DNA of 64,000 nt from Thuidium tamariscinum (lineage: Eukaryota; Streptophyta; Bryopsida; Hypnales; Thuidiaceae): the NCBI GenBank assembly GCA_947034885.2, contig OX344753.2, positions 1,736,001-1,800,000 on the forward strand. The letters run 5' to 3'. Both the position numbers and the translations under genes were made by a program. Positions within the stretch are counted from its first letter, which is position 1. Each line of letters begins with the position of its first letter. Positions 1 through 11,573 of the stretch are shown here, piece by piece. The notes beneath the pieces are model-generated. The model searched no databases. It was not told the DNA's origin and saw nothing but the letters and a program-made list of their open reading frames with translations.

Positions 1-526
1 ACCCTAGCCAATAATAATGTATTGAAGTGAATTTCTTAGAGTTAGCAATAGGTAGTGGTTTAAATGTCAAGCATCTAATGTAATGCTTGAATCTTGAAAA
101 GACAACCTTCTTTAAATAACCCCTAAAGATTTTAGAATATATTTTCAGCAAAAATACTCCAAAATTGCCATTTTTAGTATAGGTATTGAATTAAAAGGGG
201 TAGGGGTAGGTTAACTTTACAAGGTCGCATTTGTATGAAAAAATGTCCAAAATGGTGGTTACCCTTGAGTTTACTGTTCAAGGTAAGTAGGCTATATGCT
301 TGAAAATTTTTAGGCCATTTTGAATTGTACAACATATAGGAAAAAAATAGCAAGTAGAAAAGAGTAAATAATGATTGAAAATACTAAATTGTTAAGAATT
401 TAGTTGTAAAATCAGAAATGTCAATCTCAATGGATGTAATGTTGTAATAAATAATGTACTCCCAAAGGTTTTGTTTTTTTCAAAAATATTGAAAATTGAT
501 TAAATAGAGGACTTCAAAGTTTCATA

Positions 527-878
527 AGAGGATTTTCAGCTGCAGTAAGAGACTGCGAGTTCCCAGATGCTGGGAATGCATTGGGAACGCTGGGAACGTG
601 ATGCTGATGTGGTCGAGCGACTGCCACGTCAGAAAAAATATTTTTTTATTAATTTTAATTAAATATTAAATATTTTAAAAATATTTTTTTAAAATATTTT
701 TTTAAAAAAAATATTTTTTTTTCTTTTTAATACATTCTGAAGTTTTTTGAAAAAAAAAATTTTAATTTTTTTTTTTCAAAATTCAAAAATTCAGACCAGC
801 AGGGTGCTGGTCTGCAGCAGTGGGAACAATTTCGGGGAACACCCCTGAAACGGTCTCTTGGGGGCCCAGAAATCCTCT
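527..878 (+). mobile_element. TA-flanked MITE, copy 1
   Basis: Ends are AGAGGATTTTC and its near inverse GAAATCCTCT, bounded by TA at 525-526 and 879-880. The interior has GACTGCGAGTTCCC near the left end and GTGGTCGAGCGACTGCCAC, then an AT-rich core and CCTGAAACGG near the right end. The same landmarks recur at 18.06, 22.69, 27.12 and 31.00 kb, so this is one non-autonomous family. It is nested in a TTAA element and is therefore younger than it. Confidence 0.8.
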
Positions 879-978
879 TATGATTTGAAAGTAGAGAATC
901 TAATTGTCTACAAACAAAAACTCCTCGTAACTCTAAGCTCACTAATCAAAATGGAATGATTCAAATTTATCTATATCC

Positions 979-996
979 ATATATATATATATATGT
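979..996. repeat. AT dinucleotide microsatellite
   Basis: Alternating AT run within the decayed TTAA element. Confidence 0.8.
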
Positions 997-1318
997 AAAA
1001 TTAATTTCAAATTTTTGTTTCTAAGAGATTTGAATTTTTAGATCTACCCAAACTGCCTAGTTGAGAAAGAAACAATATACCCTACAATAATTTTTTATCT
1101 ATGTAGTCAAAAGCTATGAAAATTGTTGGGCCTTAAAGATATTCCTTGTCGTCATGGTTTACTTAATTATAATTCTAGAAAGCTCAAATGTATTAAACTA
1201 CTAGTGGGTTTCTGGAATAAGTTGTATCAAAATTTCAAAGAAAAATAATAAAATATCAAATGAGTTGTCCAAAGTTTCTATATTGCTAAAAAATGCAATA
1301 TGGGCTATTATGGTTTAA

Positions 1319-3475
1319 TGACCAATTTCAAGAAATTGTAGTAACAATATTTTTATACAAGGGTGATTGCATGAAACACTTATACTATTTTTTGTCACAT
1401 GCCTCTAGATAATTAGGTTTTTGGCCATAACTTTTGTATTTGTCTCCAAATGACTCAAAATTTATAGACAAGGTACTTGTAACTAATATACATCTTATCT
1501 AATTTTTCGGAATTTTAAAAATCGTTTTACCATCCAAAGATAGACTCCAATTATATGTCACTTGCCAATTTTTAGTACTATTGAGTACCCAAATTAATGA
1601 ATTTAAATCTGAAATTTGGAAGAAATGGTCTTTAAGTAGACTTGTAAACATTCTAGGAAGGATTTCTAGAAATAAATAATTATATATTGTGTAGAAGTCT
1701 ACAAAATGAGCCTCTTTCTACTTGCATTTTGAAACATGCAAAAAGTAATTTTGGGATTTTTTTGGTGAATGACCATTTCAATAAAGTTCTCAAAAATGGA
1801 CAATTTATTATTATTATTATTTTTTAAATATTTTTTTTAATTCCTAATTTTTATTAATTAAAAAACCAAAACATCTATTTTCTAAAGATTTGGCACTTTT
1901 CTAGTTCTCGTACTTAGAGAAATTTTCTATGATTTTCCTTTGGTGGTTACCAGTGATCCCAAAACAGGCTAAATTTTGCTCATTTTCTACTTAATTTATT
2001 CATGCCCTTTGTATAAATTTTAAAAAATCTTCCAAAAATGAACATTTGACTAAAAATCCTAAATCTATTTTGAGATCACTCGTGGTTACCTTCATCTTAT
2101 AAGTATATACATTGACGATATTTTATTTTATTTTTTCTAATTTTAAAGTACTCCAAAAAATGGGCATGAATACTATAAAAACATGACAAAATTGACAAGT
2201 ATTTCGTACAATTGTCTACAATTATATAACCAAAAATTATTAATCCTTAACATCTTAATCATTCATTGAAGATATGGTGCAATATGATTATCTAAGGTAG
2301 ATCAACCTTGGAGGTAGCTCTTTGTCAACTCACAAACATCTGTTAAGTGATTAAATAGTTTGAGCAGTTTTGTTTTTTTCATTTCTTGTAAAGTGTCAAA
2401 GTGGCGATATTTTGTTTTATTGTGGAGCTCCAAATCTCAACATTCATCCATATATTGGATAGAAAATATCATATCAGTACATAATACATATCTATCATTC
2501 TATTTTCATCCATTATTTGGCAATTTCATCCACTATTTAAATTTTTTTTGGAGTTTATTGGCAATTTAATCCAAAATTTTACTGTTTTTTTCCTACAGGC
2601 TTGGTGCTAGGCCAAAAAATTTGTTGCAATTTTGCACCAAATTGCCAGAAGAAAAAAACCCTGAATTTGAGGGAAAGTCATTCATCATTGTCCATTTCCT
2701 CCAAAAATTGAAGATTTTTTGAATGTCAATATAATTTTTGGTAGTTTTTAGTTTTTCAATGAAATGGACAATGATAATTTAATTTTTTGGATCTTTTGGA
2801 TGAATTATATGTATCATGAACTTTAGTATTTATACATAAAATTTGAACCTAAAAATACTTTATATGGTTATAAAATATAAATTGAACACATTGCCTAATT
2901 CAACAAATATTTCAAACACAAGTGCATTAAGATATAACAATGGTCCATGTTGCAACCTATACTCTCTCCCTGTCTCTCTCTCTCTTAGGTAATGCAATCC
3001 ATGCTCTAAATTCCAAAGAAAAAAACTCAAATATTGTAAGAACCATCATCATTTCCATATCTATCAAATTGTTAGTATTTGAAATTTTAGAAATGTGAAT
3101 TTCATTTAATTGTTGTGTACAACAATCTAAAATGATGTGTACCAACATTCCAAGGCACAAATTTTTTTTTGAGTTCTAAAAAGAATTTGATAAAAGATAA
3201 AGCAATTCCAAATCATGTTGAACAAATTTGAGTCTCAAACATGGCTAACTGTGAGATTCATTTTCTTTCAAATCACAACTAATTTTTTCTTCAAAATTCC
3301 ATGGTAACATGGAGTATGTTGCATACTACAACTTTTGTGTTCTACACTTTGGGACTTTATCCATCAATGCTTAAGGCAGAAACACCCATTTACATCCCTG
3401 TACCCATTCCTGAACCCTAAAGTATCACTAAATCCATCCAGAAGCATTCATTAAAGTATCCTACAAATGTCTAAT
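1319..3475. other. AT-rich intergenic DNA without a recognisable gene
   Basis: Very AT-rich with many homopolymer runs. No open frame longer than about 70 codons and none resembling a known protein. A CT-rich microsatellite lies at about 2961-2991. The right part (from about 3360) belongs to a dispersed repeat that recurs inverted at about 33.34-33.64 kb. Confidence 0.5.
2961..2991. repeat. CT-rich microsatellite
   Basis: Imperfect CTCTCTC run interrupted by CCCTG. Confidence 0.7.
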
Positions 3476-4408
3476 TTAACCCCTAAAGGACCAACATGCC
3501 TTTTTTTGGCAACATAGCAATTTTGGGCAGGTACGTGTGGCTAGAGATTTCAATATTTTGGAACTAAAATTTAATAGAAGGTGTGGACGAGGAGTATCTT
3601 CAAAGCCCAACAGTTTTTGTGACTTTTGACTACATGGTTGAAAAGTTATTGTATAAAATGTTGTTTGTTTCTCAACTCGGGCAGTTTGGGCAGATAAAAA
3701 AAATCACTTTTTTTGGAAATAAAAATTTGAATTTGGTCTTATAGATTAATATCTACATGGAAAGCTTTGAATCATTCCATTTGGATTGATGAGTCAAAAG
3801 TTATGAAGAATTTTAGTTTGCGGGTAGTTATGGATTCTCCTCTCTAAAATAAATTTTGAAGTCCTTTATTTGACTCAATTTTCAATATTTTTGAAAAAGA
3901 ATAAAAACATTGGGTGTAGATTGTTTATTATGATATTTAAACCATTGGGATTGACATTTTTCAATTCAATAAATAAATTGTTACCATTTTTGTATTTTGA
4001 ATCATTCTCTATTTCTTCCTACTTACTATTTTTATTGTACATGTTGTACAATTTCAAATGATATGAAAATTTTCAAGCATGTAGCCAACTTGAATTGGAG
4101 AATTAATTCAAAGAGTTTCAACCATTTTGGACATTTTTTCATACAAATGTGGCCTTCTGAAGTGCAACTGCCCGGATTTCCGCAGTGGAAAAAAAATGAT
4201 TTTTGTAACTTCAAATACTATTATCTTGCAATCTACGTGGCGGAAATTTCTGAATTTTTTTTTACATCTTCCCAAACTAGTGAACTAAAAGATCCTAAGG
4301 TTCTATGTGTCGAAAAATGTTTTTTTTCTGAAATTTGGTAGTTGTCCTAGAAATGACAGTTTTGGAGCAATTTTGGTGGAAACATAGTTGCGGTCCTTTA
4401 GGGGTTAA
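3476..4408. mobile_element. TTAA-flanked (piggyBac-like) non-autonomous element, 933 bp
   Basis: Bounded by TTAA at 3476-3479 and 4405-4408. Terminal inverted repeats are CCCCTAAAGGACC and its exact complement, so the two ends read identically for 17 bases including TTAA. The interior is AT-rich with no transposase. It shares internal sequence in inverse orientation with the element at 112-1318 and is related to those at 33.8-36.5 kb. TTAA target duplication with CCC...GGG ends is the diagnostic pattern of the piggyBac superfamily. Open frames inside (up to 114 codons) resemble no known protein. Confidence 0.85.
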
Positions 4409-4659
4409 ATTTTTTGACGCAGTTGTAAGACACATGTATAATTTTCATTCACTGGTAGCTAATTTCAGCAGAATTCAATTTAGGGTACACCTATAGGATG
4501 GTTCTAGTGGTCTAGGAAGCCAACACTTTGAAAATTTATAGAAATTACATCCTACATCCAAAAATTATAATTTCTTTTTGAATATTCATGATTTTCACTT
4601 GCTAGTACTATATAAATATTATTTTTACCAAAAAAATGCCTCCAACTATGCTAAATTGC

Positions 4660-4870
4660 TTAACCCTTGAACGACACTGCGGACGTTTGGCGTCTTTCCT
4701 TCTAGGACAGAAATGCAACTTTTCACCCTTTGTATTGGGGGTGGAAAGGGAAGATCTTCTACAGTACTTTGACTTCCAATGCATATATTTGGCTTTTTCA
4801 AAGTAGGTGATGTCACACGGTATCAAAATGCATGGTTTCCACGGCCACCGGTCCATCCTTCAAGGGTTAA
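4660..4870. mobile_element. Short TTAA-flanked MITE, 211 bp, copy 1
   Basis: TTAA at 4660-4663 and 4867-4870. Ends are CCCTTGAACGAC and, inverted, CCCTTGAAGGATG. The interior contains sequences for CATGCATTTTGATACCGTGT and TACTGTAGAAGATCTTCCC that recur in the copies at 7.46, 17.2, 18.98 and 19.2 kb. A second, shorter family with the same TTAA preference as the roughly 930-bp elements. Confidence 0.85.
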
Positions 4871-5228
4871 ACTAACGGTTTTGGATGTTTCCACTATATG
4901 ATATGGTTGTTCGAATGAAAACATTTCACAGTTGTACTCAGTTTTGCTTGGCACTGTAAAAAAATTTTTTTTTTTAAATTTAAAAAAATTTAAAAAGTGA
5001 ACATTAGTCAGAATTCAACCCAGTTTGGGTAGTCATGCGTGGCAGCTGAGGTGTAAACTTACTGGAAGATAAGCTGTGCCCAGCTGGGGGATCAACATCC
5101 CCGTTCAACACCGTCCACCAGCAGTCAACAACAAACTATAATTCTTATCCCAATTTGCTGAAACAAACCCCTCGCAGATAAGCTTATGAGAGATTGCCAC
5201 TTGGACCCAAGAGATAACCATCAATTGC

Positions 5229-6058
5229 TTCGTGGAAAGGCGGCAGTTCAGTTATTGGCAGCAGCAGTAACTCAGTGTTTCTTTTTTGGAGTGAAATTTC
5301 ACTCGGCCTGACAGATTCTGGCCTCTCTTGCCCTCCGTCTCCCTCTAAATTTCAGCCTATACCCCAAAGCCAACAAATTGACACATGGCCAAAAACAAAA
5401 CTTGAGTAGCAGTCAATGGTCATGGTCATGGTCAAGACGGTAAATCTTGCCTTGGAAGGTGGACCAAGCAGGGTAAATTTTGGGTTCTTTAGGATAAAAG
5501 TGAATAAAATTCCCCTGAGGGAGAGACACCCAATGGCGCACTTGCATCCAATGCTGTCCATTTCTAAGTCAGTCGTTCATTCCAAAAGAGAAATGTAGCG
5601 GAATTGGAGACTACTTATTGTTTTAGGTCAAATGAAATAAGCCATGTATTGCCTACCTACATTTATAGCCTGAAATGATTGTATGTTGTAGAAACGGATG
5701 GCATTGGGTACAGGTGGGCCATTGGGTACCTCTCCCATATTTTGTGTTGTGTCTAAGGTATGTGCTAGACCTCATTGGGGTCTTGGTGGAAAGCCAATAG
5801 TTTAGTTATTGGTGGCAGTAGTAACTTAGTGTTTCTTTTTTTGAGTGAAATTTCACTCAGCCTGACAAATTCTAGCCTCTCTGGTCCTCTCCTTCTAAAT
5901 TTCAGCCTATACCCAAAGCCAACAAATTGACACATGGCCCAAAACAAGACTTGAGTAGTAGTCAATGGTCATGGTCATGGCCAGGACGTTACATCTTGCC
6001 TTGGAAGGTGGGCCGAGCAGGGTAAATTTGGGGTTCTTTAGGATAAAAGTGAATTAAA
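5229..6058. repeat. Direct duplication of a segment of about 280 bp
   Basis: 5229-5508 and 5780-6058 are clearly homologous in the same orientation. Both contain GTTATTGGCAGCAGCAGTAAC or its variant, TGACACATGGCC, a GGTCATGGTCATGG run and TAGGATAAAAGTGAAT. A third partial copy lies at about 6800-6870. The right edges contain the GACGTTA(A)ATC end of a MITE family also present at 16.1 and 25.9 kb. No coding potential. Confidence 0.75.
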
Positions 6059-6321
6059 CCCCCCTATTTTGTGTTGTGTCCAGGGTATGTTCTAAACCTT
6101 ACCTAGCTAATTTGGGGTCTCTTATAGCAAATATGAATTCAGAATTTGCAAGAAAATTTATCTACAATTTTTTTTTAAATTCCTGCATTTTCCCCCAAAG
6201 GTAAATTTTCACTTTGACCTCACAAATTCTGACCTATGTGGCCCTCTCCTTCTAAATTTCAGCCTATCAATGGAATTCCGTTTCATTTGCTTCAAAAAAA
6301 TTTAAAAAAAAATTCAGCCTA

Positions 6322-6581
6322 TACCCCAAAGTGCAAGACGTTAAATCAGTCCCACAAAGGTGCGACATAGGGATAAAATGTGGCTCTATCCCAAAGTGCA
6401 AGACGTTAAATCAGTCTCACAAAGGTGCGACATAGGGATAAAATGTGGCTCTATCCCAAAGTGCAAGACGTTAAATCAGTCTCACAAAGGTGCGACATAG
6501 GGATAAAATGTGGCTCTATCCCAAAGTGCAAGACGTTCAATCAGTCCCACAAAGGTGCGACAGAGGGATAAAATGTGGCTC
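6322..6581. repeat. 65-bp tandem repeat, four copies
   Basis: GTGCAAGACGTTAAATC begins at 6331, 6396, 6461 and (as GTTCAATC) 6526, an exact 65-base period. Each unit continues through CACAAAGGTGCGACA and GGGATAAAATGTGG. Copies are nearly identical, so the expansion is recent. The unit resembles the GGACGTTAAATC end of the neighbouring MITE family and was probably amplified from it. Confidence 0.9.
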
Positions 6582-6599
6582 CAGCACGATAAAACTCAT

Positions 6600-7462
6600 T
6601 TTACTAGGGGTGATAGAGGTTTGGGGTTTATGTTTTTGTTGGGTCTTTTAGTTGTGTTTAACCCTCCTCAAGCTAATTTGGGGTCTCTAATGCCAAATAT
6701 GAACTCAGAATTTGAAAAAAATAAATTATGCAAAAAATAAAAAATTTCAGCGTTTACCCTGTGGTAAACTCAGGGACTTTGTGGTACCAATTTAAGGTTG
6801 CGCCCCCAAAGCAGGAAAACTGACACACGGCCCAAAACAAAACCTGAGCAGCAGTCCATGGTCATGGCCATGTCATAACTTACGTTAACTGCCACCAAGT
6901 GAAGGGTCCGCTTCTCAATGTGATTTTCTCCAACACTTGGTCAAACTCGATCTTGTTGAAGAATGGAATGCCTGGAATGGAAGTGAAGCATGATGCAGGT
7001 GGGTTGGATATTTTGAGTAATTTAGCAGTGTTGTGAACTGTACAACAGGATTACGAGCACCTCCAATGCTTATCCTGAAAACAACACGGGAAATTATAAG
7101 GCTCAGGTTTGTTGCCGTAGCAGGGACCGGGCCAAGTTCATTTTCAGCTTCCGATGCCCCAACGCGACAACAGATCAGAGATGGCAAACTCTCCTTTTTT
7201 TTCTAATCTTCCCGAAGAATCTTTGCATCTTCAAACCCCGGAACCACCACCACGTGTCATCATTGTCAGAGAATCTGCTCACGGAGTTGTATTCCGTGCT
7301 CGGCAAATTGCCCAAATATGCAGAGCAGGGGCTTATATGCAGAGCCCTAGGAAATGTGATTGGCAGGAGTAGCTGCATTGGGAAGCAGTTTTTGGCAAAG
7401 CGACGTCAAAACGCCCGTTTGCACCATTCCCGTGTTGTTTGTAGAGACGCATTGGAAGTGCT
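6600..7462. other. MITE-derived DNA and an unassigned GC-richer segment
   Basis: 6600-6780 resembles the inside of the GGACGTT MITE family (GCTAATTTGGGGTCTC, CAAATATGAACTCAGAA). 7100-7460 is less AT-rich, with open frames of 60-90 codons on both strands. One plus-strand frame beginning near 7254 (70 codons) has a plausible composition, but no family was recognised. It could be a gene remnant. Confidence 0.35.
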
Positions 7463-7685
7463 CTAACATTGGAAGGCCGTACTGGTGGCTGTGGAAATCA
7501 TGCATTTTGATCCCGTGTGACATTGTCTACTTTGAATACGCAAAATATATTCATTGGAAGTCAAAGTATTGTAGAAGATCTTCCCTTTCTACAAAGATGA
7601 ATAGTTGCTTTTCAGTGCCCTATAACAAAAAGATTCTTTGTTATTCATCAACCCCAAAACATTTGTGGTGTCCTTATTGGGTTAA
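7463..7685. mobile_element. Short TTAA-type MITE, degraded copy 2
   Basis: Shares the internal CATGCATTTTGATCCCGTGT, TCATTGGAAGTCAAAGTA and AGATTCTTTGTTATTCAT blocks with the 4660 and 18.98 kb copies. The right TTAA is at 7682-7685; the left TTAA has decayed to CTAAC. A different MITE starts six bases further on, at 7691. Confidence 0.65.
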
Positions 7686-7690
7686 TGAAT

Positions 7691-7998
7691 AAGGTAAGAG
7701 GCTCAGAAAGCAACCATCTAAGAACTCATTGCCTTGTAGGGGAAGCAAAGTTCCTTGATACAATTTTCAATGAATTTTCGTAGGAAGAAAAATGAAATTG
7801 ACATTTCAAAATCCAAATCGTTTCAAATTTTTTTGAACCTTTGAGGAAATAGTTACAAACTTTTGAAGTTGAAATGCAGTGGTCATCAAAAGTGACCACC
7901 TGTTGAAATGTGGAGGGTTGGTGCATTGAAAAAAGCAAAATGTACTTGTAAGTCATGTTTGCTTTCACTACCTTGTCAAATTCAAGCCTCCTACCTTA
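7691..7998. mobile_element. TAAGGTA-ended MITE, 308 bp, copy 1
   Basis: The left end TAAGGTAAGAGGCTC is mirrored at the right by GCCTCCTACCTTA. The interior (AAAGCAACCATCTAAGA, AGTGACCACC, GTGCATTG) matches the 25462-25768 copy throughout. No coding capacity. Confidence 0.75.
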
Positions 7999-7999
7999 G

Positions 8000-9859
8000 G
8001 GCACCTTGGGGCATCTAAGGGTTTGGCCCCGCTTGCCTAGGGAATGGAAAAAAGGGACAAGACATTAGAGTTAATTGTAAAGGAAATCCCAGTTTGAAAA
8101 GGGGTGTCAAATAGAAGTGTAACTGAGAATAGTAGGAAAAAAAATATGGCACCAAACTCCTTTGGACCTCAGTTTTGGTGCTCCAAGGAGATTTGTCCTG
8201 TGTTTTTTCCAAACTCCGGCTTCTGGTCCCCCATTGCACACACTTTACGATTAACTCTCTTGCCTGAGGTGTCCAGTTTTTAATGCCCACTAAGCTTATG
8301 GGAATATAACAAAATTCGGGTTGCTGAATGCTGATCCCACATTCCCAATTCAGTGCCTGTGGTGCACTTGGGTGGTCTGCGGTGGGGGCCTGAAGAATCG
8401 GACTCTTATAATAATTCAACTCCAAAAGACCACCCCAAAGTCTACAGTGGGAATCCTTTTCTAAACAAGGAACAGTCTTGTACTGTTCCAGTCAATTTCG
8501 AATAGTGCAAGAGTTTGACTGGAATAGTGCAAGAGCAGGAATAGTACAAGAGACCTCCATGTGCTAATTGAATGATTTTTGGGAGAATGTGGCAATGGTC
8601 TAATGGAGGGTCAAAGTAACTGAAGTCTGGAGGAGTGTTGATTGTTGCAATTGAAATGGGAGTGAAAATGCAAACAGAACAAAGCTGCCATCGTCACAGA
8701 CAACATTCAATTGTCAGTTTTCTTTTGGGTTCTTCTTAAACAAATGAAAACGGAATTTCATTGCAAAAGGAAGGAACATACAACTGAAGCCAGCTACTCG
8801 AATTGTCAGTTTTATGTAACCCAAAAAACACCACATGGTGAACTTCCTTTTTTGACATGTCTAGTTCCCACTAAAAATCTTGTCTTCTTTCTGCCAAATG
8901 TTTCATCCAACTACCTCCCTTTTCCTCTACTTTTCAACTCCAACACAGAATATCCACTCCACCACAAAATATTCCAACAAAAGACATATTCCATTGAAAT
9001 TTGTAGGAAAAAAAGCCCTGGTCCACATCTCTGTCCATCAGCAGGGATAACCTAAGTTAGAATAATTGTGCCCTGAGTGAGTGCCTTCCTCCATGAGCCT
9101 GTTCTGTCAGTCAGACCGGGTGTAGGACCGAATGCATTATTTTCTGTTGGATGTCAGAATCCCTGCACGGATTTCTGGGTCTGCAGGTGCTCAGGCTGAG
9201 CGTGCACTTGATGACGGCACCAACAAAGCAGGTCAGTGAGCTTGTCCTTCGTCCTTGCCCACCCTCTCTGACATCAACTCATCAGTCTTACTTCATTTGC
9301 ATCGAAAGCAGAACAAAGCACTACGCTTAAATTAAATGAAGTTAATGTTGCCACCCCTCTTTGTTATTGGAGTCGATCTGTACAGTCCAACGGCAATTTG
9401 GCTGATTAGTAAGTAGGTGGATTTTATAGCAAAGGAGGGTGCACAAACAATGAACAGTGAGATGAGATTTTTAGTTAATGTCATCCCCCATATGAGACCA
9501 GTGCTCAAGGAAGACTGCTTGATTTAGAAGCAAAGCAAGGATTTTGCAAACAAGAATCATGCCGAGTCCAAGTTTGAAGCAACCGTGTCCCAGTTTTGAG
9601 GCAACTGTCACTCTCTTGTTGGCTGATGAAGAGGAAGGGTGCAATCCGCAAGCCCTCTGCTATCACTTTTAGTCAGACACATGGCACAGTATGGGAGGAA
9701 GGAGAGAAGAGAAGGTGGTTTGTGGTCATAACGCAGCCCCACCACACTCTATTAAGGTACGAGAGGGCGCAGATCTCTCCAAAACCTAATGGTCTTGATT
9801 TAATATGGTGGAGCCTTTTCATCAACAAAAAGTACGCGTTTGAATGTGCAAGATTCAAA
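8000..9859. other. Intergenic DNA without a recognised gene
   Basis: Open frames up to 136 codons (minus, 8015-8425) and 114 codons (plus, 8711-9055) resemble no family. The first overlaps a segment (about 8185-8265) that recurs in decayed form at about 20765-20845, so it is dispersed repeat DNA. A small repeat GAATAGTGCAAGAG occurs at 8500, 8522 and, with one change, 8539. The complementary CTTGTACTGTTCC at 8477 could pair with the last copy. Confidence 0.4.
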
Positions 9860-10925
9860 AAAACAATAGTACTGTAGTGGGAGTCTCATAGTGGGGCCCG
9901 AGACATTCAGCAAGTTCTGGGGACACGGGTTTCACACGGACTCTTACCACAAAGCTCGCTGAAGAGAGTGCCTTAACACATTTACTGTAGCAGAGGGCTT
10001 GCCATGTCATGCTCATTTCCTGATCTCCAAGTCCGTCCAGGGACAGCACCGTCTGTGGCGACTTCCAATTTTGTGCCCCTATTTGACATCATTCCGAACA
10101 ACCATCTTGCATGGTGTAGAGTTACACAAATGACAACATGGCATACAACCACAAAGAACAAAAGAGGCAATGAAAGGAAAGGAAATAAACAGGAGAGAAC
10201 AAATTGGGTAACAGAGATGATGATTCAAACGAGAATCACATCCGAGCTCGATGTCATATTAGATACTGACCTCATGTTACAGTGATAAAAATTCCATCTC
10301 AGTAGCTACAAAATTGTTCCTAATCTCACATCTCCGGGTGCAACCAGCACCGTCATCTGCACTCTTGAAGGGGATGATGACCAAGCTGGTTACATCAGGA
10401 AACAAAGGAGACAAAGCTCACGCTACAGGCACTCCTCCTCAGTAGTAGCACCCATTGCGGCTTTGTCAACTCGCCGGTGAAAGCAATATTTCAGCTCCAA
10501 CTACTACTACTAATGCTAAAACTAGTTACTGCAGATCCCAACACTGACCTAACCCCACTGCCGCATGCGTATATTCCCGTCAAGGGACAGTGATTCAAAT
10601 GCTGGGAGGAAGGCTAACCCTAAACCATCACTCCAAAGCGTCTTATCAGAAGTGAATAGAAATGAAAAAATACGGTAAGGGTTAGGTCATGGTTTGGGAT
10701 CCATGGTAATGTCGATGATGTCCACGTCCTTACAGCACGGTCTCGAAGTGGCTATGAATGTACACGAAAAAGAAGTCACTCTCGATCGAAGCCAAAGGCG
10801 ATGGTGAAGAAGAACGTCCAGCTTGCCTAGGGGAACAAGAGCATTCCACCTTGCAAACGGTGTATTTCAGCTTGCAAAGTAGAAGGAGAGCATTCCAGTT
10901 TGCCAAAGAGAAGAAAGGCATTCCA
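9860..10925. other. 3' flank of the DUF4228 gene
   Basis: Moderate-GC DNA just downstream of the DUF4228 stop codon on the minus strand, likely 3' UTR and then spacer. Overlapping short frames on both strands (up to about 134 codons, the longest overlapping the gene antisense) show no recognisable protein. There is a short CTACTACTACTAA run near 10501. No defined polyadenylation signal can be assigned. Confidence 0.3.
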
Positions 10926-11573
10926 TCAGTAGTTGTGCACTTGGCTCTTGCGTAGACTGCGAGCTCGCATGAAGTTCTGGATATGTCGTCGGGAAGCAGC
11001 GCCGACTTCATTGATAGTCTCCAGTCTGGGTTTCCACGAATTTGAGCGAGTAAGACTCGGTTGCTGTTGCCGTGAGGACAGATACATGGAGCGGAGATCG
11101 GGTGTGGAGTAGCTGATGATCGGCTCCTCCACATCCGACTCTACGTTTACCATCACACCGCCATGTTTATCATAAAAGAGCTTCGGGCCAGCTTGACCCT
11201 TGACTGTCACTTGGGCAAATCCCGGAGTGGACGTGATTTCCACGGTTAGCTTACCACGCCCCCGAGAGGCAGCGGGCAGCTTCCCCTCCATCGCCGGTTT
11301 CGCTTGAAACTTGTGAAAGGGAAGAATGTAGTACAAGCGTCCTCCCTCGAGCTCCTTGTCCACAGGAAACGCTGACGACATCGTGAGAGCCGATATCATG
11401 GCACTGGAATGACACACCGCGTGGTCGGGATACTGTTTCATGAGCTCTCCTGCCGTCACCGTTTTTCGAAAAACTTCGATGACTCCATCAGGACGTATCA
11501 CTTTTGCCGGCGGCCCTTGCCACTCATCTTGCACTTGCTGGTTCTTGCCACTTACGCACATGTAATTTCCCAT
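10926..11573 (-). CDS. DUF4228 (PADRE) family protein, 215 aa
   Basis: Single open exon of 215 codons ending in TGA. The N-terminus MGNYMC is a candidate N-myristoylation signal (Gly2), with Cys6 available for palmitoylation, so membrane attachment is likely. Residues about 20-95 follow the plant DUF4228/PADRE pattern: PPAKVIRPDGVIEVF, then a YPDHAVCHS segment, then an L-x-GG-x-LYYILP segment. The middle (about 95-150) is basic and then acidic. The tail is Arg/Ser-rich, with NSWKPRLETI and FMRARSLRKS, and looks disordered, as is usual in the family. The start was chosen because the lipidation motif and the domain follow it at once. Family members respond to pathogens and abiotic stress; their biochemical role is unknown. 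No partner gene lies nearby, and the flanks are repeats on one side and a GC-richer region on the other. Codons are more GC-rich than the surrounding DNA, which supports a real gene. Family assignment is confident; lipidation is inferred. Confidence 0.9.
   Translation of the reverse strand: MGNYMCVSGKNQQVQDEWQGPPAKVIRPDGVIEVFRKTVTAGELMKQYPDHAVCHSSAMISALTMSSAFPVDKELEGGRLYYILPFHKFQAKPAMEGKLPAASRGRGKLTVEITSTPGFAQVTVKGQAGPKLFYDKHGGVMVNVESDVEEPIISYSTPDLRSMYLSSRQQQPSLTRSNSWKPRLETINEVGAASRRHIQNFMRARSLRKSQVHNY

Larger units (their letters stand above)
112..1318. mobile_element. TTAA-flanked (piggyBac-like) non-autonomous element, interrupted by a MITE
   Basis: The left end is TTAA (112-115) followed by a degenerate CCCCTAAAG terminus. 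The right TTAA is at 1315-1318, where the terminal repeat has decayed. The flanks on both sides match 27.62-27.71 kb, where only one TTAA is present (27663-27666), so this is a filled copy of an otherwise empty site. Interior segments at about 270-520 and 880-1200 match the 3476-4408 element in inverse orientation. A TA-flanked MITE (527-878) has inserted into it. No transposase frame. Confidence 0.75.

Noticed and set aside
7154..7466. Possible small gene in the GC-richer segment
   Set aside because: Overlapping frames on both strands with no recognisable family; kept only as an unassigned region.
8015..8425. 136-codon minus-strand open frame as a gene
   Set aside because: Part of it recurs, decayed, at about 20.77-20.85 kb, and no domain is recognisable, so it is dispersed repeat DNA.
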